From: Nitratireductor luteus
Lineage (GTDB): Bacteria; Pseudomonadota; Alphaproteobacteria; Rhizobiales; Rhizobiaceae
Length of the DNA: 64,000 nt
Assembly: GCF_026162365.1 (NCBI RefSeq)
Contig: NZ_JAOANW010000004.1
Span: 124,001-188,000, forward strand
Direction of reading: 5' to 3'
The notes under the pieces were generated by a model. It worked only from the letters and a program-made list of their open reading frames with translations. It had not been told where the DNA came from and made no database searches. The position numbers were made by a program, and so were the translations under genes. Numbering within the stretch: the first letter of the stretch is position 1; each line of letters starts with the position of its first letter. This document shows, piece after piece, positions 8,779-17,408 of this stretch.

Positions 8779-10400
8779 GTGTTTTCCACCCCGTCCGACA
8801 GCAGGCCGCGCGCCTCGAGCTCCTCGCGCACCAGCTTCTTGGTGATCTTGCCGTAGCCCGTCTTCGGCATCTCATCGAGAAAGACATAGCGATGCGGCAG
8901 CTTGTAGCGCGCAAGGCGCCCCTGCAGCATTGCGGCAAGTTCGGCTTCGCTGACGCTCTGGCCTGGTTCCGTTACGCATACCGCCAGACCCACTTCGCCC
9001 CATTTGCGGTCCGGCACGCCGAGCACCGCGACTTCGCGCAGGGCGGGATGGGTGAGCATCAGTTCCTCGATCTCACGCGGATAGACGTTGGAGCCGCCGG
9101 AGATGAACATGTCCGAGGCCCGGCCGGTGATGTAGAGATAGCCCTCCTTGTCCAAATGACCGAGATCGCCGGTGCGGAACCAGCCGTCGCGGAAGGCCTT
9201 GGCGTTCGCCTCGTCGTCCACGTAGTAGCCGGCACAGACGGCTGGGCCGGCCACGCATATCTCGCCGGTCTCCATCGGGTCAAGCTGCCGGCCCGTCTCG
9301 TCCTGGATCGTCACGTGCAGGCCCGTGCGTTCGAACCCGCAGGTGCCGATACGCGCATCGGGTCCGTCCTCGATATGGTGATCGTCCCGCGGCAGCACGG
9401 TGATGGCGCCGGTCACTTCGCCGAGGCCGAAATATTGCACCAGCACGTAGCCGAGCTTGCGCAGGGCATATTTCTGGTCCTCGCGATACATCGGCGCGCC
9501 GGCATAGATCACGTATCGCAGGCTGGAATGATCGTGCTCGTCTACGGACGGATGCTCGACCAGCATTTTCACGATGGTCGGAACGGTGAACATGTTGGTC
9601 ACGCCGTAGCGGGCGACCAATTCCCAGGCGATGGCGGGATCGAACCGGCCCGGCGGAAGCAGCACGCTTGCAGCGCCTGCGGCGATCTGCGTGAGCTGAT
9701 GCATGCCCGCTCCATGGGACAGGGGGGCAACGACGAGGCTGACATCGTCCGGCCCGGAGCCGGGCATCAGGTCGTTGAGATGGTTGACGATGGTAAAGGT
9801 CAACTGACCGTGGGTCAGGACCACCGCCTTTGGCCGTCCGGTCGAGCCGGACGTGAAAAACAGCCAGCACGGGTCGTCCCGATCCACATCGGCGTTCGGC
9901 ATATCCGTTCCGGCATATTCCGCGATCAGGCCCTCGTAGGATATCCCGAAACCGCCGTCGCCGATGCACACGACTTCCGACAGCTTCGGTGCGGTCTTCA
10001 GGCAGGCCTCGGCATGCATGGGAAAGCCCGCCTCGCAGAACATCAGAGAGACATCGGCCTTCTGCCCGAGAAAGGCGACCTCGTCCGCGCCCTGCCGGAA
10101 GTTGGAGGGCACCCAGACCGCGCCCAGCCGGAAGCAGGCAAGCATGATCTCCATCATCTGGTTGTTGTTGGGCGATTGCACCAGCACCCGGTCGCCATGG
10201 CGCACTCCGAAACGGTCGCGCATGGCGGCGGCAAGCGCCGAGACCCGGTCGTCCAGTTCCTTCCACGTCCACGTTCGTCCGCCCCAGACGATTGCCGGCC
10301 GGTCGCCAAGGCGACGCGCATTGCGGGTCAGGAAATGCGCAATGTTCGAGCAGCGGGTCGACCAGGGAAGGGCGGTGTCGCGGTTTGAAGTCGGGCTCAT
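8775..10400 (-). CDS. AMP-dependent acyl-CoA synthetase/ligase
   Basis: Activates a carboxylic acid through an acyl-AMP to a CoA thioester (ANL superfamily). Visible motifs: the P-loop LFFTSGSTGRPKAVVLTH, a YFGLGEVTG segment corresponding to the A5 motif, WFRTGDLGHLDKEGYLYITGR, and the C-terminal lysine region MPKTGYGKITKKLVRE. Length 541 is normal for medium-chain or aromatic acyl-CoA ligases; the substrate cannot be assigned. The ATG at 10398-10400 has GGAG eight bases upstream; a GTG nine bases earlier is an alternative. First gene of a two-gene unit with the PPC-domain gene; the nearby IclR-TRAP-dehydrogenase cluster may feed the same catabolic route. Confidence 0.9.
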   Translation of the reverse strand: MSPTSNRDTALPWSTRCSNIAHFLTRNARRLGDRPAIVWGGRTWTWKELDDRVSALAAAMRDRFGVRHGDRVLVQSPNNNQMMEIMLACFRLGAVWVPSNFRQGADEVAFLGQKADVSLMFCEAGFPMHAEACLKTAPKLSEVVCIGDGGFGISYEGLIAEYAGTDMPNADVDRDDPCWLFFTSGSTGRPKAVVLTHGQLTFTIVNHLNDLMPGSGPDDVSLVVAPLSHGAGMHQLTQIAAGAASVLLPPGRFDPAIAWELVARYGVTNMFTVPTIVKMLVEHPSVDEHDHSSLRYVIYAGAPMYREDQKYALRKLGYVLVQYFGLGEVTGAITVLPRDDHHIEDGPDARIGTCGFERTGLHVTIQDETGRQLDPMETGEICVAGPAVCAGYYVDDEANAKAFRDGWFRTGDLGHLDKEGYLYITGRASDMFISGGSNVYPREIEELMLTHPALREVAVLGVPDRKWGEVGLAVCVTEPGQSVSEAELAAMLQGRLARYKLPHRYVFLDEMPKTGYGKITKKLVREELEARGLLSDGVENT

Positions 10401-10506
10401 CTTACGCACTCCAGAATGGATCCATGCCCGGCGAAGCCCCCACCCTCGTCATCAACTCTGTTTTTCGAGGTGATCCCTGCTTCGGCGGTGCGAGCGCCCC
10501 ACCTCG

Positions 10507-10669
10507 TCATCCCGGCCGACCGCAGGGAGAGCCGGGACCTATTGGGTTGGCGCGGCCGGGTTCCGTAGAGGGGACCGCTGGCGCTGATATGCGCCGGGAT
10601 GAGGACCGGGCCGCGCTCTACGTTGTTCTTCCAATAGGCCCCGGATAGCCCTTCGGGCTTCCGGGATGA
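10507..10669. repeat. 163-bp dispersed repeat with long terminal inverted ends, copy A
   Basis: Starts TCATCCCGGCCGACCGCAGG and ends CCGGGATGA, with a second pair of inner arms (CCTATTGG / CCAATAGG). The second copy lies at 34001-34162 in the opposite orientation: GAGGACCGGGCCGCGCTC here appears as its reverse complement there. It occupies the 433-bp gene-free gap between the ligase and IclR genes, in which I see no credible gene. Confidence 0.75.
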
Positions 10670-10795
10670 CGAACTGGGTTCCTCGCGCTCTACGAAATGC
10701 ATCGACGGATTTCGCCTGAATTGATGGCGAAGGTTGAGGCCCCGTTGCAAATCACCAAGATCGGCGACTAGCGCTATCCCACCATACGATTCGTC

Positions 10796-10819
10796 ATCCT
10801 CGGGCCCCGACCCGAGGAT
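10796..10819. repeat. Short palindrome (ATCCTCGGG...CCCGAGGAT)
   Basis: Perfect 9-bp arms around a 6-base loop, immediately downstream of the IclR gene stop. It could terminate that gene but has no T-run, and the sequence is a common rhizobial intergenic repeat type. Confidence 0.5.
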
Positions 10820-10833
10820 CCATGCCGTAACGG

Positions 10834-11664
10834 TCAACGATTGTGCGGCCATCTTCTCTCCGTGCTTAAAGTCTTGCGGCTGAGGCGTTTTTCGATGATG
10901 CGCGCCTCGCGTTTCAGCAGCGCGGCCAGGTCGGATTGGCGGTCCGGTTGCATTCTTGTATCGAGCGCGGCGATCGAAAGGGCTCCCAGCACCTGGCCAT
11001 CGGGCGCGTGCACGGCGACCCCCACGGCCCATGAATTGGCCAGATAAAGGCCGGGATTGAGCGCCCAGCCCCGCTCGCGCGTGTCCCTTATGTGCTGCCG
11101 CAAAAGGTCAGGAGAATAGTTCGGATAATCGCGGGCCAGCCCCGTTGCATTGTCCGAAATGACGTCCTCGGCCTCAGTGTCCGGCAGGTCTGCCAGTATC
11201 GCCATCCCCCCCGCGCCGACACCCAGCGGATGCCTTTGGCCGGCCTGCAATGCGTGGGTGCGGATGGGATAGGAGCCGTCCTCGCGATGCAGGCAGACGG
11301 AATGGGTGCCCCGGCGCACCGAAAGGAAGCTGGTGTCGCCGCTTTCCGCCGACAGGGTCAACAGGCTGTCCATCGCAACGTCCAGCAGGTTGAACCGCCG
11401 GCTGGCCATGAGGCCGATGACGTAGCTTTCGGGACCCAGCGCATAGCTTCGTGTCACATCGTCCTGCTCGACGAGGCCGGAGCGCATGAGCGCCAGCAGC
11501 AACCGGCGCACGGTCGGGCGGCTGAGCCGGCTTTGCTCGACGAGGGTGCTGATTGAAACCCTGCTTCCGCCGGTGCGGGCAATCATCGACAATAGGCTTA
11601 GCGCCCGGTCGACGCTTTGCGCGCCCCCGGCTTCAGCATCGAGATGTTGTACAGGATTATCCAT
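10834..11664 (-). CDS. IclR-family transcriptional regulator
   Basis: 276 residues. N-terminal winged helix (SVDRALSLLSMIARTG, then ISTLVEQSRLSRPTVRRLLLALMRSGLVEQDD) followed by the IclR effector-binding GAF-like domain (GDTSFLSVRRGTHSVCLHRE, HPLGVGAGGMAILADLP, and GVAVHAPDGQVLGALSIAAL). It is divergent from the TRAP transporter/dehydrogenase operon, and a perfect palindrome overlaps its own start codon while a near-identical one lies before the TRAP genes. It therefore very likely controls that operon and itself. The effector is unknown. Confidence 0.93.
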   Translation of the reverse strand: MDNPVQHLDAEAGGAQSVDRALSLLSMIARTGGSRVSISTLVEQSRLSRPTVRRLLLALMRSGLVEQDDVTRSYALGPESYVIGLMASRRFNLLDVAMDSLLTLSAESGDTSFLSVRRGTHSVCLHREDGSYPIRTHALQAGQRHPLGVGAGGMAILADLPDTEAEDVISDNATGLARDYPNYSPDLLRQHIRDTRERGWALNPGLYLANSWAVGVAVHAPDGQVLGALSIAALDTRMQPDRQSDLAALLKREARIIEKRLSRKTLSTERRWPHNR

Positions 11665-11674
11665 ATTATGGATA
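11658..11674. promoter_or_regulatory. Candidate IclR operator 1 (overlaps iclR start codon)
   Basis: TATCCATATTATGGATA, a perfect palindrome of 8-bp arms about one central base. It covers the start codon of the divergent IclR gene (ATG at 11662-11664), so occupancy would repress that gene. Confidence 0.65.
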
Positions 11675-11785
11675 GTTTCTCGCTCCTAGTTTCCCGAGTG
11701 TTGCGTGATATTTCGCCTATGCGCAACGAATTTCAAGTTTTCTCTTACATTTCACCTGATTCGTCGCTACGCTGTTAGGTGTTTC

Positions 11786-11802
11786 TATCCATCATATGGA
11801 TA
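11786..11802. promoter_or_regulatory. Candidate IclR operator 2 (upstream of TRAP operon)
   Basis: TATCCATCATATGGATA differs from operator 1 by one base in an arm and the spacer. The centres are 128 bp apart. It ends 56 bases before the dctP start codon, a sensible position for repression or activation. Confidence 0.65.
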
Positions 11803-11858
11803 ATCTGCTCGGGCTGAGGAGAGCGCCCGTTACGAGCGTAAAACGATTGGGAGGAATC

Positions 11859-12884
11859 ATGATGAAAAGAATTGGCGCTGCCTTCACGGCCGCAATGGCT
11901 TTCACCTGCGCAGCTCAGGCGGAAACGCTTGTTATGCAGAGCGTATATCCCTCGTCCCTGCCGCTGCTTGGTGAAAGCGGCGTCCACCTTGCCGAGCAGG
12001 TCAAGATCCTGACTGGCGGCGAGCTCGAGATCGAGTTCAACGAGCCCGGCGCCATCGTCGGCGGAAACGAGATGTGGGATGCGATCTCCACCGGCGCCGT
12101 GGATGCCGGCTGGTACAGCCCCGGCTTCGCGCAAGGCATCATTCCTTCGGCGGCCATCTTTACCGCTGTTCCCTTCGGTCCGGATGTGCGGGAATATACG
12201 GCCTGGTGGTATTATGGAGGCGGCAAGGAGATATGGGCCGACATCACGGCCGAATACAATATCCACACCGAGCTTTGCGCCATTCTGGTGCCTGAGGCCT
12301 CGGGCTGGTTCGCCAAGGAAATCAACACCCCGGAAGATCTCCAGGGCGTCAAGATGCGCATCTTCGGTCTTGGCGCAACGGTCATGGCCAAGCTTGGCGT
12401 CGAAGCCCAGTCGATGCCGGTGGCGGACACGATGACGGGCCTGCGCCTCGGCACGATCGATGCGGCGGAGGTGTCCTTCCCCCTGATCGACAAGGCCGTG
12501 GGCATGAACGAATATGCCTCCCACTATTATTTCCCAGGCTGGCATCAGCAGACCTCGCTCATCACATTCATCGCCAATCAGGATGTATGGGACGGCCTGA
12601 CGGATCAGCAGCGCGTGGTGATCCAGACCGCATGCGCGGCCAATGTCGCGCTGACCGCGGCGGAAGGCGAGGCAAGCCAGATCCAGCCGCTCGAGGATTT
12701 GAAGGCGGCGGGCGTGACTGTCCACACATGGAACGACGAGATGATGCAGGCATTCCGCACGGCCTGGGACGAAGTCGTGGTCGAGCAGTCGGCCGCCGAT
12801 CCGAACTTCAAGCGCGCTTGGGAAAGCCTTTCGGAGTTCCGCAAGAACTTCAAGACCTGGTCGGACATCGGCTATCTGAAGTGA
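11859..12884 (+). CDS. dctP: TRAP transporter substrate-binding protein (DctP family)
   Basis: Periplasmic receptor for a TRAP transporter. The ATG at 11859 follows GGGAGGA and begins a signal peptide (MMKRIGAAFTAAMAFTCAAQA, cut before ETL). The mature domain has the DctP hallmarks: a LAEQVKILTGGELEIEF start, the GGNEMWDAISTGAVDAGW loop, EASGWFAKEINTPEDLQGVKMR with the conserved ligand-binding Arg, and GTIDAAEVSFPL. It resembles the organic-acid-binding branch, but the ligand cannot be read off. A longer frame starting inside operator 2 is rejected because it lacks a ribosome site. First gene of an operon with dctQ, dctM and two dehydrogenases. Confidence 0.93.
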   Translation: MMKRIGAAFTAAMAFTCAAQAETLVMQSVYPSSLPLLGESGVHLAEQVKILTGGELEIEFNEPGAIVGGNEMWDAISTGAVDAGWYSPGFAQGIIPSAAIFTAVPFGPDVREYTAWWYYGGGKEIWADITAEYNIHTELCAILVPEASGWFAKEINTPEDLQGVKMRIFGLGATVMAKLGVEAQSMPVADTMTGLRLGTIDAAEVSFPLIDKAVGMNEYASHYYFPGWHQQTSLITFIANQDVWDGLTDQQRVVIQTACAANVALTAAEGEASQIQPLEDLKAAGVTVHTWNDEMMQAFRTAWDEVVVEQSAADPNFKRAWESLSEFRKNFKTWSDIGYLK

Positions 12885-12924
12885 GTTTGACGGTCGGGCA
12901 CTTGCTGCCCGACCAGTCAGTGTG

Positions 12925-13461
12925 ATGATGAACAGCCTGCTTCGAATGTCCGATTTACTTGCCGCGCCGTGCCGCCTGGTGGCGCGCGGCTGCGGTTGGC
13001 TGCTCCTGGTGCTGATGGCGGTCATTCTCTACGATGTGATTGGCCGTCGCTTTTTCTCCACCGGATCGTTCAAGCTGCAAGAGCTGGAATGGCATCTGCA
13101 TGGGGCCATTGCGGTTCTCTGTTTCGGCTGGGCCTATATCGAGAACGCGCATGTCCGCATCGACCTTTTTTCGGGCAGCATGGCCCCGTCGACGCGGTTC
13201 AGGATCGAGATCGTCGCGATTGCCCTCTTCCTGATCCCCTTCATGGTCTTGCTTGTCTGGTTTGGAACCGACTTCACCTTGCGGGCCTTCGAACGGGCCG
13301 AAGGCAGTCCCGGCGGAGTGGGGCTGCCCAATCGCTGGATCATCAAGTCGGCGATCCCCATTGGCGCCGCCCTGACGATCATGGGAGGGCTCTCGGTGCT
13401 CCTGCGCGTGATCGTCGCGCTGCGCCGTCCCGACATCCTCCGCGATCCCTGGGAGCGTTGA
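12925..13461 (+). CDS. dctQ: TRAP transporter small permease (DctQ)
   Basis: About 178 residues with four hydrophobic helices (LLLVLMAVILYDVIGRRFF; ELEWHLHGAIAVLCFGWAYI; FRIEIVAIALFLIPFMVLLV; the last near the C-terminus). ELEWHLHGAIAVL, ENAHVRIDLF and the R(R/F)F segment are typical of the small subunit that pairs with DctM. Start is one of two adjacent ATGs at 12925 or 12928. Its stop codon is the first base of a 145-bp structured repeat that separates it from dctM. Confidence 0.9.
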   Translation: MMNSLLRMSDLLAAPCRLVARGCGWLLLVLMAVILYDVIGRRFFSTGSFKLQELEWHLHGAIAVLCFGWAYIENAHVRIDLFSGSMAPSTRFRIEIVAIALFLIPFMVLLVWFGTDFTLRAFERAEGSPGGVGLPNRWIIKSAIPIGAALTIMGGLSVLLRVIVALRRPDILRDPWER

Positions 13462-13605
13462 GAGACCTTATGAAAATGGATCAGGCCGAGGCGAAAATGG
13501 CATTTTTCGAGCACCGGAGCGGAGCGTACGTGGAGGTACGAGAGCACCGGAGCGCAGGAAAACGCCATTTGCAGCCCGGCATCATCCGATTTCCAAAAGG
13601 TCTCT
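13461..13605. repeat. 145-bp structured repeat, copy A (inside TRAP operon)
   Basis: Outer arms AGAGACCTT (13461-13469) and AAGGTCTCT (13597-13605) are perfect inverse complements. Inside, GAGCACCGGAGCG occurs twice as a direct repeat flanking CGTAC...GTACG, and AAATGGC near the left pairs with GCCATTT near the right. The same architecture recurs at 19339-19480 with different outer arms that still pair. It fills the whole dctQ-dctM gap, so it is transcribed. Confidence 0.85.
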
Positions 13606-13610
13606 GAGCA

Positions 13611-14978
13611 ATGGCCGAGCTCGTTTCCTCTGTGCTGCCCGGTGCCATGTTCCTGTCGCTGATCGTCGCGTTGTTTTCCGGGGCGCCGGTCGCCATCATG
13701 CTGATGGGCGTCAGTCTCGTCTTCGGCCTGATCGCCCTTTGGACCGGCGACATGCGCCCGATCCATGCGACCCTCCTGCCCAACCGCATATTCTCCGGCA
13801 CCATCGACAACGCGGTCCTGGTCGCCGCCCCCATGTTCATTTTCATGGGGCTCATCATGGAAAAGACCCGGATAGCCGAGGATCTGCTTCTGACGCTGCA
13901 AAGGCTCATGCGGGTCGTTCCGGGCGGACTTGCCCTTGCGGTTGTGCTGATGGGCACGATCCTGGCGGCGGCCACCGGCATCATCGGCGCTTCCGTCGTG
14001 ATGCTGACGATGCTGGCCATCCCCACCATGCTTGAGCGCGGCTATGACAAGGGCCTGTCTGCGGGAACCGTCGCCTCCGCCGGAACTCTTGGTATCCTGA
14101 TCCCGCCATCGGTGATGCTCGTCTTCATGGGCGATCTCCTGTCCGTCTCCCTGGGGCGCCTTTTCGTGGCGGCGCTGCTGCCGGGATTGCTGCTCTCCGC
14201 CTGCTACGTGGCCTATATCGTCGTGCGGTCGTTCCTTCAGCCGGCCATCGCGCCCGCCGCGCCGCCCCTGACGGCCGGGGAAAGCAAGGGCCTATGGCTC
14301 GAAACCCTGAAGTCGGTCCTGGCGCCGCTGGTGATGATCGTAGCCGTCCTCGGTTCGATCCTCGGCGGCATCGCAACGCCGACCGAGGCATCGGGCGTCG
14401 GCGTGGCCGCCGCCCTTCTCCTCGGTATCCTGCGCGGCCGGCTCAACCGTCCCGTTCTCCAGTCGTCGATGGACGGCTCGATCCGCTCGCTCGGCATGCT
14501 GTTCTTCATCTTCGTGGGCGCGACCGCCTTCGCCTATATCTTCCGCAAGGTGGGGGGCGAGCATTTCATCGTCGAGACCGCGCGGTCGCTGCCGTTCGGC
14601 GATTGGGGCCTGCTCTTCGCCATCATGGGCATGATCTTCGTGATGGGCTTCTTCTTCGACTGGATCGAGATCACCCTGATCATGCTGCCGATTTTCGCGC
14701 CGATCGTCGAATTGATGGATCTCGGCGACCATGTCGCCAAGACGCAGATGATCTACTGGTTCGCGATCCTCGTGTCGTTGAACCTGCAGACGAGCTTCCT
14801 GACACCGCCCTTCGGCTTCGCCCTGTTCTATCTCAAGGGTGCAGCGGGAAACATGTTGCCCATGCGCGACATCTATCGGGGCGTCGCGCCCTTCGTGCTG
14901 TTGCAGCTCCTGCTGCTCGGCCTGGTGATCGCCTTTCCGGAAATCGCGCTATGGCTGCCCGACAAGGTGATGCAATGA
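13611..14978 (+). CDS. dctM: TRAP transporter large permease (DctM)
   Basis: 455 residues with about a dozen hydrophobic helices, the ion-coupled transport subunit. Recognisable segments: FSGAPVAIMLMGVSLVFGL, IDNAVLVAAPMFIFMGLIME, ATGIIGASVVMLTMLAIPTML, AGTLGILIPPSVMLVFMGDL, and the C-terminal LNLQTSFLTPPFGFALFYLKG. All are typical of DctM. It starts six bases after the structured repeat (GAGCA then ATG). Its stop overlaps the next start by four bases (ATGA). Confidence 0.95.
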   Translation: MAELVSSVLPGAMFLSLIVALFSGAPVAIMLMGVSLVFGLIALWTGDMRPIHATLLPNRIFSGTIDNAVLVAAPMFIFMGLIMEKTRIAEDLLLTLQRLMRVVPGGLALAVVLMGTILAAATGIIGASVVMLTMLAIPTMLERGYDKGLSAGTVASAGTLGILIPPSVMLVFMGDLLSVSLGRLFVAALLPGLLLSACYVAYIVVRSFLQPAIAPAAPPLTAGESKGLWLETLKSVLAPLVMIVAVLGSILGGIATPTEASGVGVAAALLLGILRGRLNRPVLQSSMDGSIRSLGMLFFIFVGATAFAYIFRKVGGEHFIVETARSLPFGDWGLLFAIMGMIFVMGFFFDWIEITLIMLPIFAPIVELMDLGDHVAKTQMIYWFAILVSLNLQTSFLTPPFGFALFYLKGAAGNMLPMRDIYRGVAPFVLLQLLLLGLVIAFPEIALWLPDKVMQ

Positions 14979-15778
14979 CCGGGCGCGTCGAGGGCAAACG
15001 GGTCGCCGTCATCGGCGCCGGCTCGGTCGGGCCCGGATGGGGCAATGGCAAATGCGCGGCGGTGCTCTATGCCCGCGAAGGAGCGCGTGTCCTCGCCGTT
15101 GACCGGGATGCCGCGGCGGTGCAGGCGACGGCCGACCTGATCCGCCAGGAGGGTCATGACGCCGTGACCTTTGTCGGCGACATGACCGATCCGGCGGCTG
15201 CGTGCGCTGCCATCCGTGCGGCCGAAGATGCCTTCGGCGGGCTGGATATCCTGCATTTCAATATAGGGATCAGCACCAGGGGCGGCGTGGAAACCACGAG
15301 GTTCGAGGATTGGCAGCGGGTCTTTTCGATCAATGTGGATGCGGCCTTCCACGTGACGCAGGCCGCCCTCCCGGTTCTACAGCGCGACGGGGGCGGGGCG
15401 ATTGTCTATATCACCACGCTGGCCGCGCATCTGAACGGACCTTACCCGTATGTGGGCTACGAGGCTTCCAAAGCCGCGCTCGCCCGCCTGTCGCGCAGCG
15501 TGGCGGCCGAATATGCCGCGCGCGGCGTGCGCTCGAACACCGTGGTTCCGGGCATGATCGACACCCCGCATGTTGAGGCCCATGTGGCAAGCTCTCCTGA
15601 TCCCGCCGAAGTGCGCGCGACCCGCGCCGCGCAGGTGCCGATGAAGCGGCAGGGGACCGGCTGGGATGTCGCCGAAGCCGCGCTTTTTCTCGCGTCGGAC
15701 GCCGCCGGCTTCATCACCGGTGTCGACCTTCGGGTCGATGGCGGCATGGGAATATTGATGGGAAACGCCGCGCTCTGA
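14975..15778 (+). CDS. Short-chain dehydrogenase/reductase with unusual glycine motif
   Basis: 267 residues, SDR fold. The nucleotide loop reads GAGSVGPGWGNG rather than the usual TGxxxGIG. It keeps YEASK (catalytic Tyr-Lys), LDILHFNIG in place of NNAG, and the C-terminal DLRVDGGMG. The residue where the catalytic Ser is expected lies in YITTLAAH, apparently Thr. Start is the ATG overlapping the dctM stop. Placement in the TRAP operon suggests it oxidises or reduces the imported compound or a derivative. Confidence 0.88.
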   Translation: MTGRVEGKRVAVIGAGSVGPGWGNGKCAAVLYAREGARVLAVDRDAAAVQATADLIRQEGHDAVTFVGDMTDPAAACAAIRAAEDAFGGLDILHFNIGISTRGGVETTRFEDWQRVFSINVDAAFHVTQAALPVLQRDGGGAIVYITTLAAHLNGPYPYVGYEASKAALARLSRSVAAEYAARGVRSNTVVPGMIDTPHVEAHVASSPDPAEVRATRAAQVPMKRQGTGWDVAEAALFLASDAAGFITGVDLRVDGGMGILMGNAAL

Positions 15779-15792
15779 AGAGGATTGGAAGC

Positions 15793-16551
15793 ATGACGCG
15801 AAAGACTGCGATTGTCACCGGCGCCGCGCGCGGGATAGGCCTTGCCACGACGAAACTGTTTCTGCGCGACGGCTGGCAGGTCGCGATGATCGACCGCGAC
15901 GTTCCCGCGCTCGAGGAGGCCGCCGCCGGTCTGGAAAACGTTCTGCCTATCGTCTGCGACGTGTCTCAACCGGACGCGGTCGAGGCCGCGATCCGGGAGG
16001 CCGAGCAGAAGTGCGGCGGCATCGATGCGTTGGTCAACAATGCCGGCGTCGCCGACTTCGGTCCCATCGGCGAAACGGATTTCACCCGCTGGCGCCGCGT
16101 GATGGAAACCAATCTTGACGGCGTGTTTCTTGTGTCCCAGGCGGCCATGCCGGCCTTGAAGGCGTCGAGCGGCTCCATCGTCAACATCGCCTCGATTTCC
16201 GGCTTGCGCGCTTCCACCCTGCGGGTCGCCTACGGCACATCCAAGGCTGCGGTGATCCAGCTCACCAGGCAGCAGGCCGCCGAACTGGGGGAATATGGGG
16301 TAAGGGCCAACTGCGTGTGCCCCGGCCCCGTCAGGACCAAGCTCGCCATGGCCGTCCATACCCCGGAGATCATCGCCGCCTATCACGATGCGATCCCGCT
16401 GAACCGTTACGGTTCCGAAGACGAGATTGCGGAGGTCATCATCTTCCTGTGTTCGGAAAAGGCGAGCTACGTGACGGGCCAGATCATCGCTTCCGACGGC
16501 GGCTTCGAGAGCACCGGTGTCGGCCTTCCCGCACTCCGCGGAGAAGCTTAG
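15793..16551 (+). CDS. Short-chain dehydrogenase/reductase (3-oxoacyl reductase-like)
   Basis: 252 residues, classical SDR: TGAARGIG cofactor loop, NNAG, NIASISG with catalytic Ser, YGTSK with Tyr/Lys, CVCPGPVRTK, and ASYVTGQIIASDGG at the end. Asp after the second strand (MIDRD) suggests NAD preference. Separated by 14 bp from the preceding SDR, last gene of the TRAP operon. It converges on panC with overlapping stop codons (16548-16551). Confidence 0.93.
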   Translation: MTRKTAIVTGAARGIGLATTKLFLRDGWQVAMIDRDVPALEEAAAGLENVLPIVCDVSQPDAVEAAIREAEQKCGGIDALVNNAGVADFGPIGETDFTRWRRVMETNLDGVFLVSQAAMPALKASSGSIVNIASISGLRASTLRVAYGTSKAAVIQLTRQQAAELGEYGVRANCVCPGPVRTKLAMAVHTPEIIAAYHDAIPLNRYGSEDEIAEVIIFLCSEKASYVTGQIIASDGGFESTGVGLPALRGEA

Positions 16552-17408
16552 GCAAGGCCCACCGGCGTCACCTTCACATTGTCGATCAGCCGCGTCTCGC
16601 CGAGCCATGCGGCGACGAGCAGCCGGGCCGGCCTTTCGGCCTGCCCGACGGGTGCCAATGTCGCCTCGTCGCGCAGTTCCAGATACTCGACGCGGTCGAA
16701 ACCGCCCGCTTCGAGTGCCACGCGCGCGGTGCCAAGCGTTGCGGCCAGGGGAGCGCCTTCGGCCAGACGGGCGGCGGTGTCGAACAGCGTTTCCGCCAGC
16801 TTCGGCGCAATGCGCCGCTCGGCCGCCGAAAGGCGCGCATTGCGCGAGGAAAGCGCCAATCCGTCGGACTCGCGCACCGTCGGGCAGCCGACGATTTCTA
16901 TCGGGATGTCGAGATCGCGCGCCAGCCGGCGAACCACGTGGAGCTGCTGGAAATCCTTCTCGCCGAAAAACGCGAAATCGGCCCCGCCCTGCAGGAAGAG
17001 CTTGGTTACCACCGTCGCCACCCCGTCGAAATGGCCGGGCCGATGCGCTCCGCACAGCCCCTCGCTGACGCCGCCCACCGATACGGTCGTGGCGAAACCC
17101 GGCCCGTAGATCTCCTCGCCATACGGAGCGTAAAGCACATGCGCGCCAAGCGGGGCGAGCTTTGCGGCGTCGTCCATCTCGGTCCGCGGGTAGGCGGCCA
17201 GATCGGCGGCGCTGTTGAACTGCTTGGGATTGACGAAAAGCGTCACGATCACCCGGTCGGTACGCGCAAGCGCGGCGCGCACCAGACTCAGATGCCCCTC
17301 GTGCAGCGCCCCCATGGTCGGCACGATGCCGATCGAAGCTCCCTCCCGGCGCCAGGCCGCGGTCGTTGCCCGCAACTCCGAAACCGTGCGCATGACCGGC
17401 AGGCTCAT
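16548..17408 (-). CDS. panC: Pantoate--beta-alanine ligase
   Basis: Joins pantoate and beta-alanine with ATP to form pantothenate, the last step to vitamin B5. The HIGH-like signature is in [17 protein letters not shown] and the adenylate site in [26 protein letters not shown] and [10 protein letters not shown] are strongly conserved PanC segments. 286 residues, normal length. Its start overlaps the panB stop by four bases, so panBC are translationally coupled. Confidence 0.97.
   Translation of the reverse strand: MSLPVMRTVSELRATTAAWRREGASIGIVPTMGALHEGHLSLVRAALARTDRVIVTLFVNPKQFNSAADLAAYPRTEMDDAAKLAPLGAHVLYAPYGEEIYGPGFATTVSVGGVSEGLCGAHRPGHFDGVATVVTKLFLQGGADFAFFGEKDFQQLHVVRRLARDLDIPIEIVGCPTVRESDGLALSSRNARLSAAERRIAPKLAETLFDTAARLAEGAPLAATLGTARVALEAGGFDRVEYLELRDEATLAPVGQAERPARLLVAAWLGETRLIDNVKVTPVGLA

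Noticed and set aside
12969..13607. A 212-codon frame running through dctQ and the repeat
   Set aside because: Out of frame with the clear dctQ protein and its C-terminus is only translated repeat DNA.
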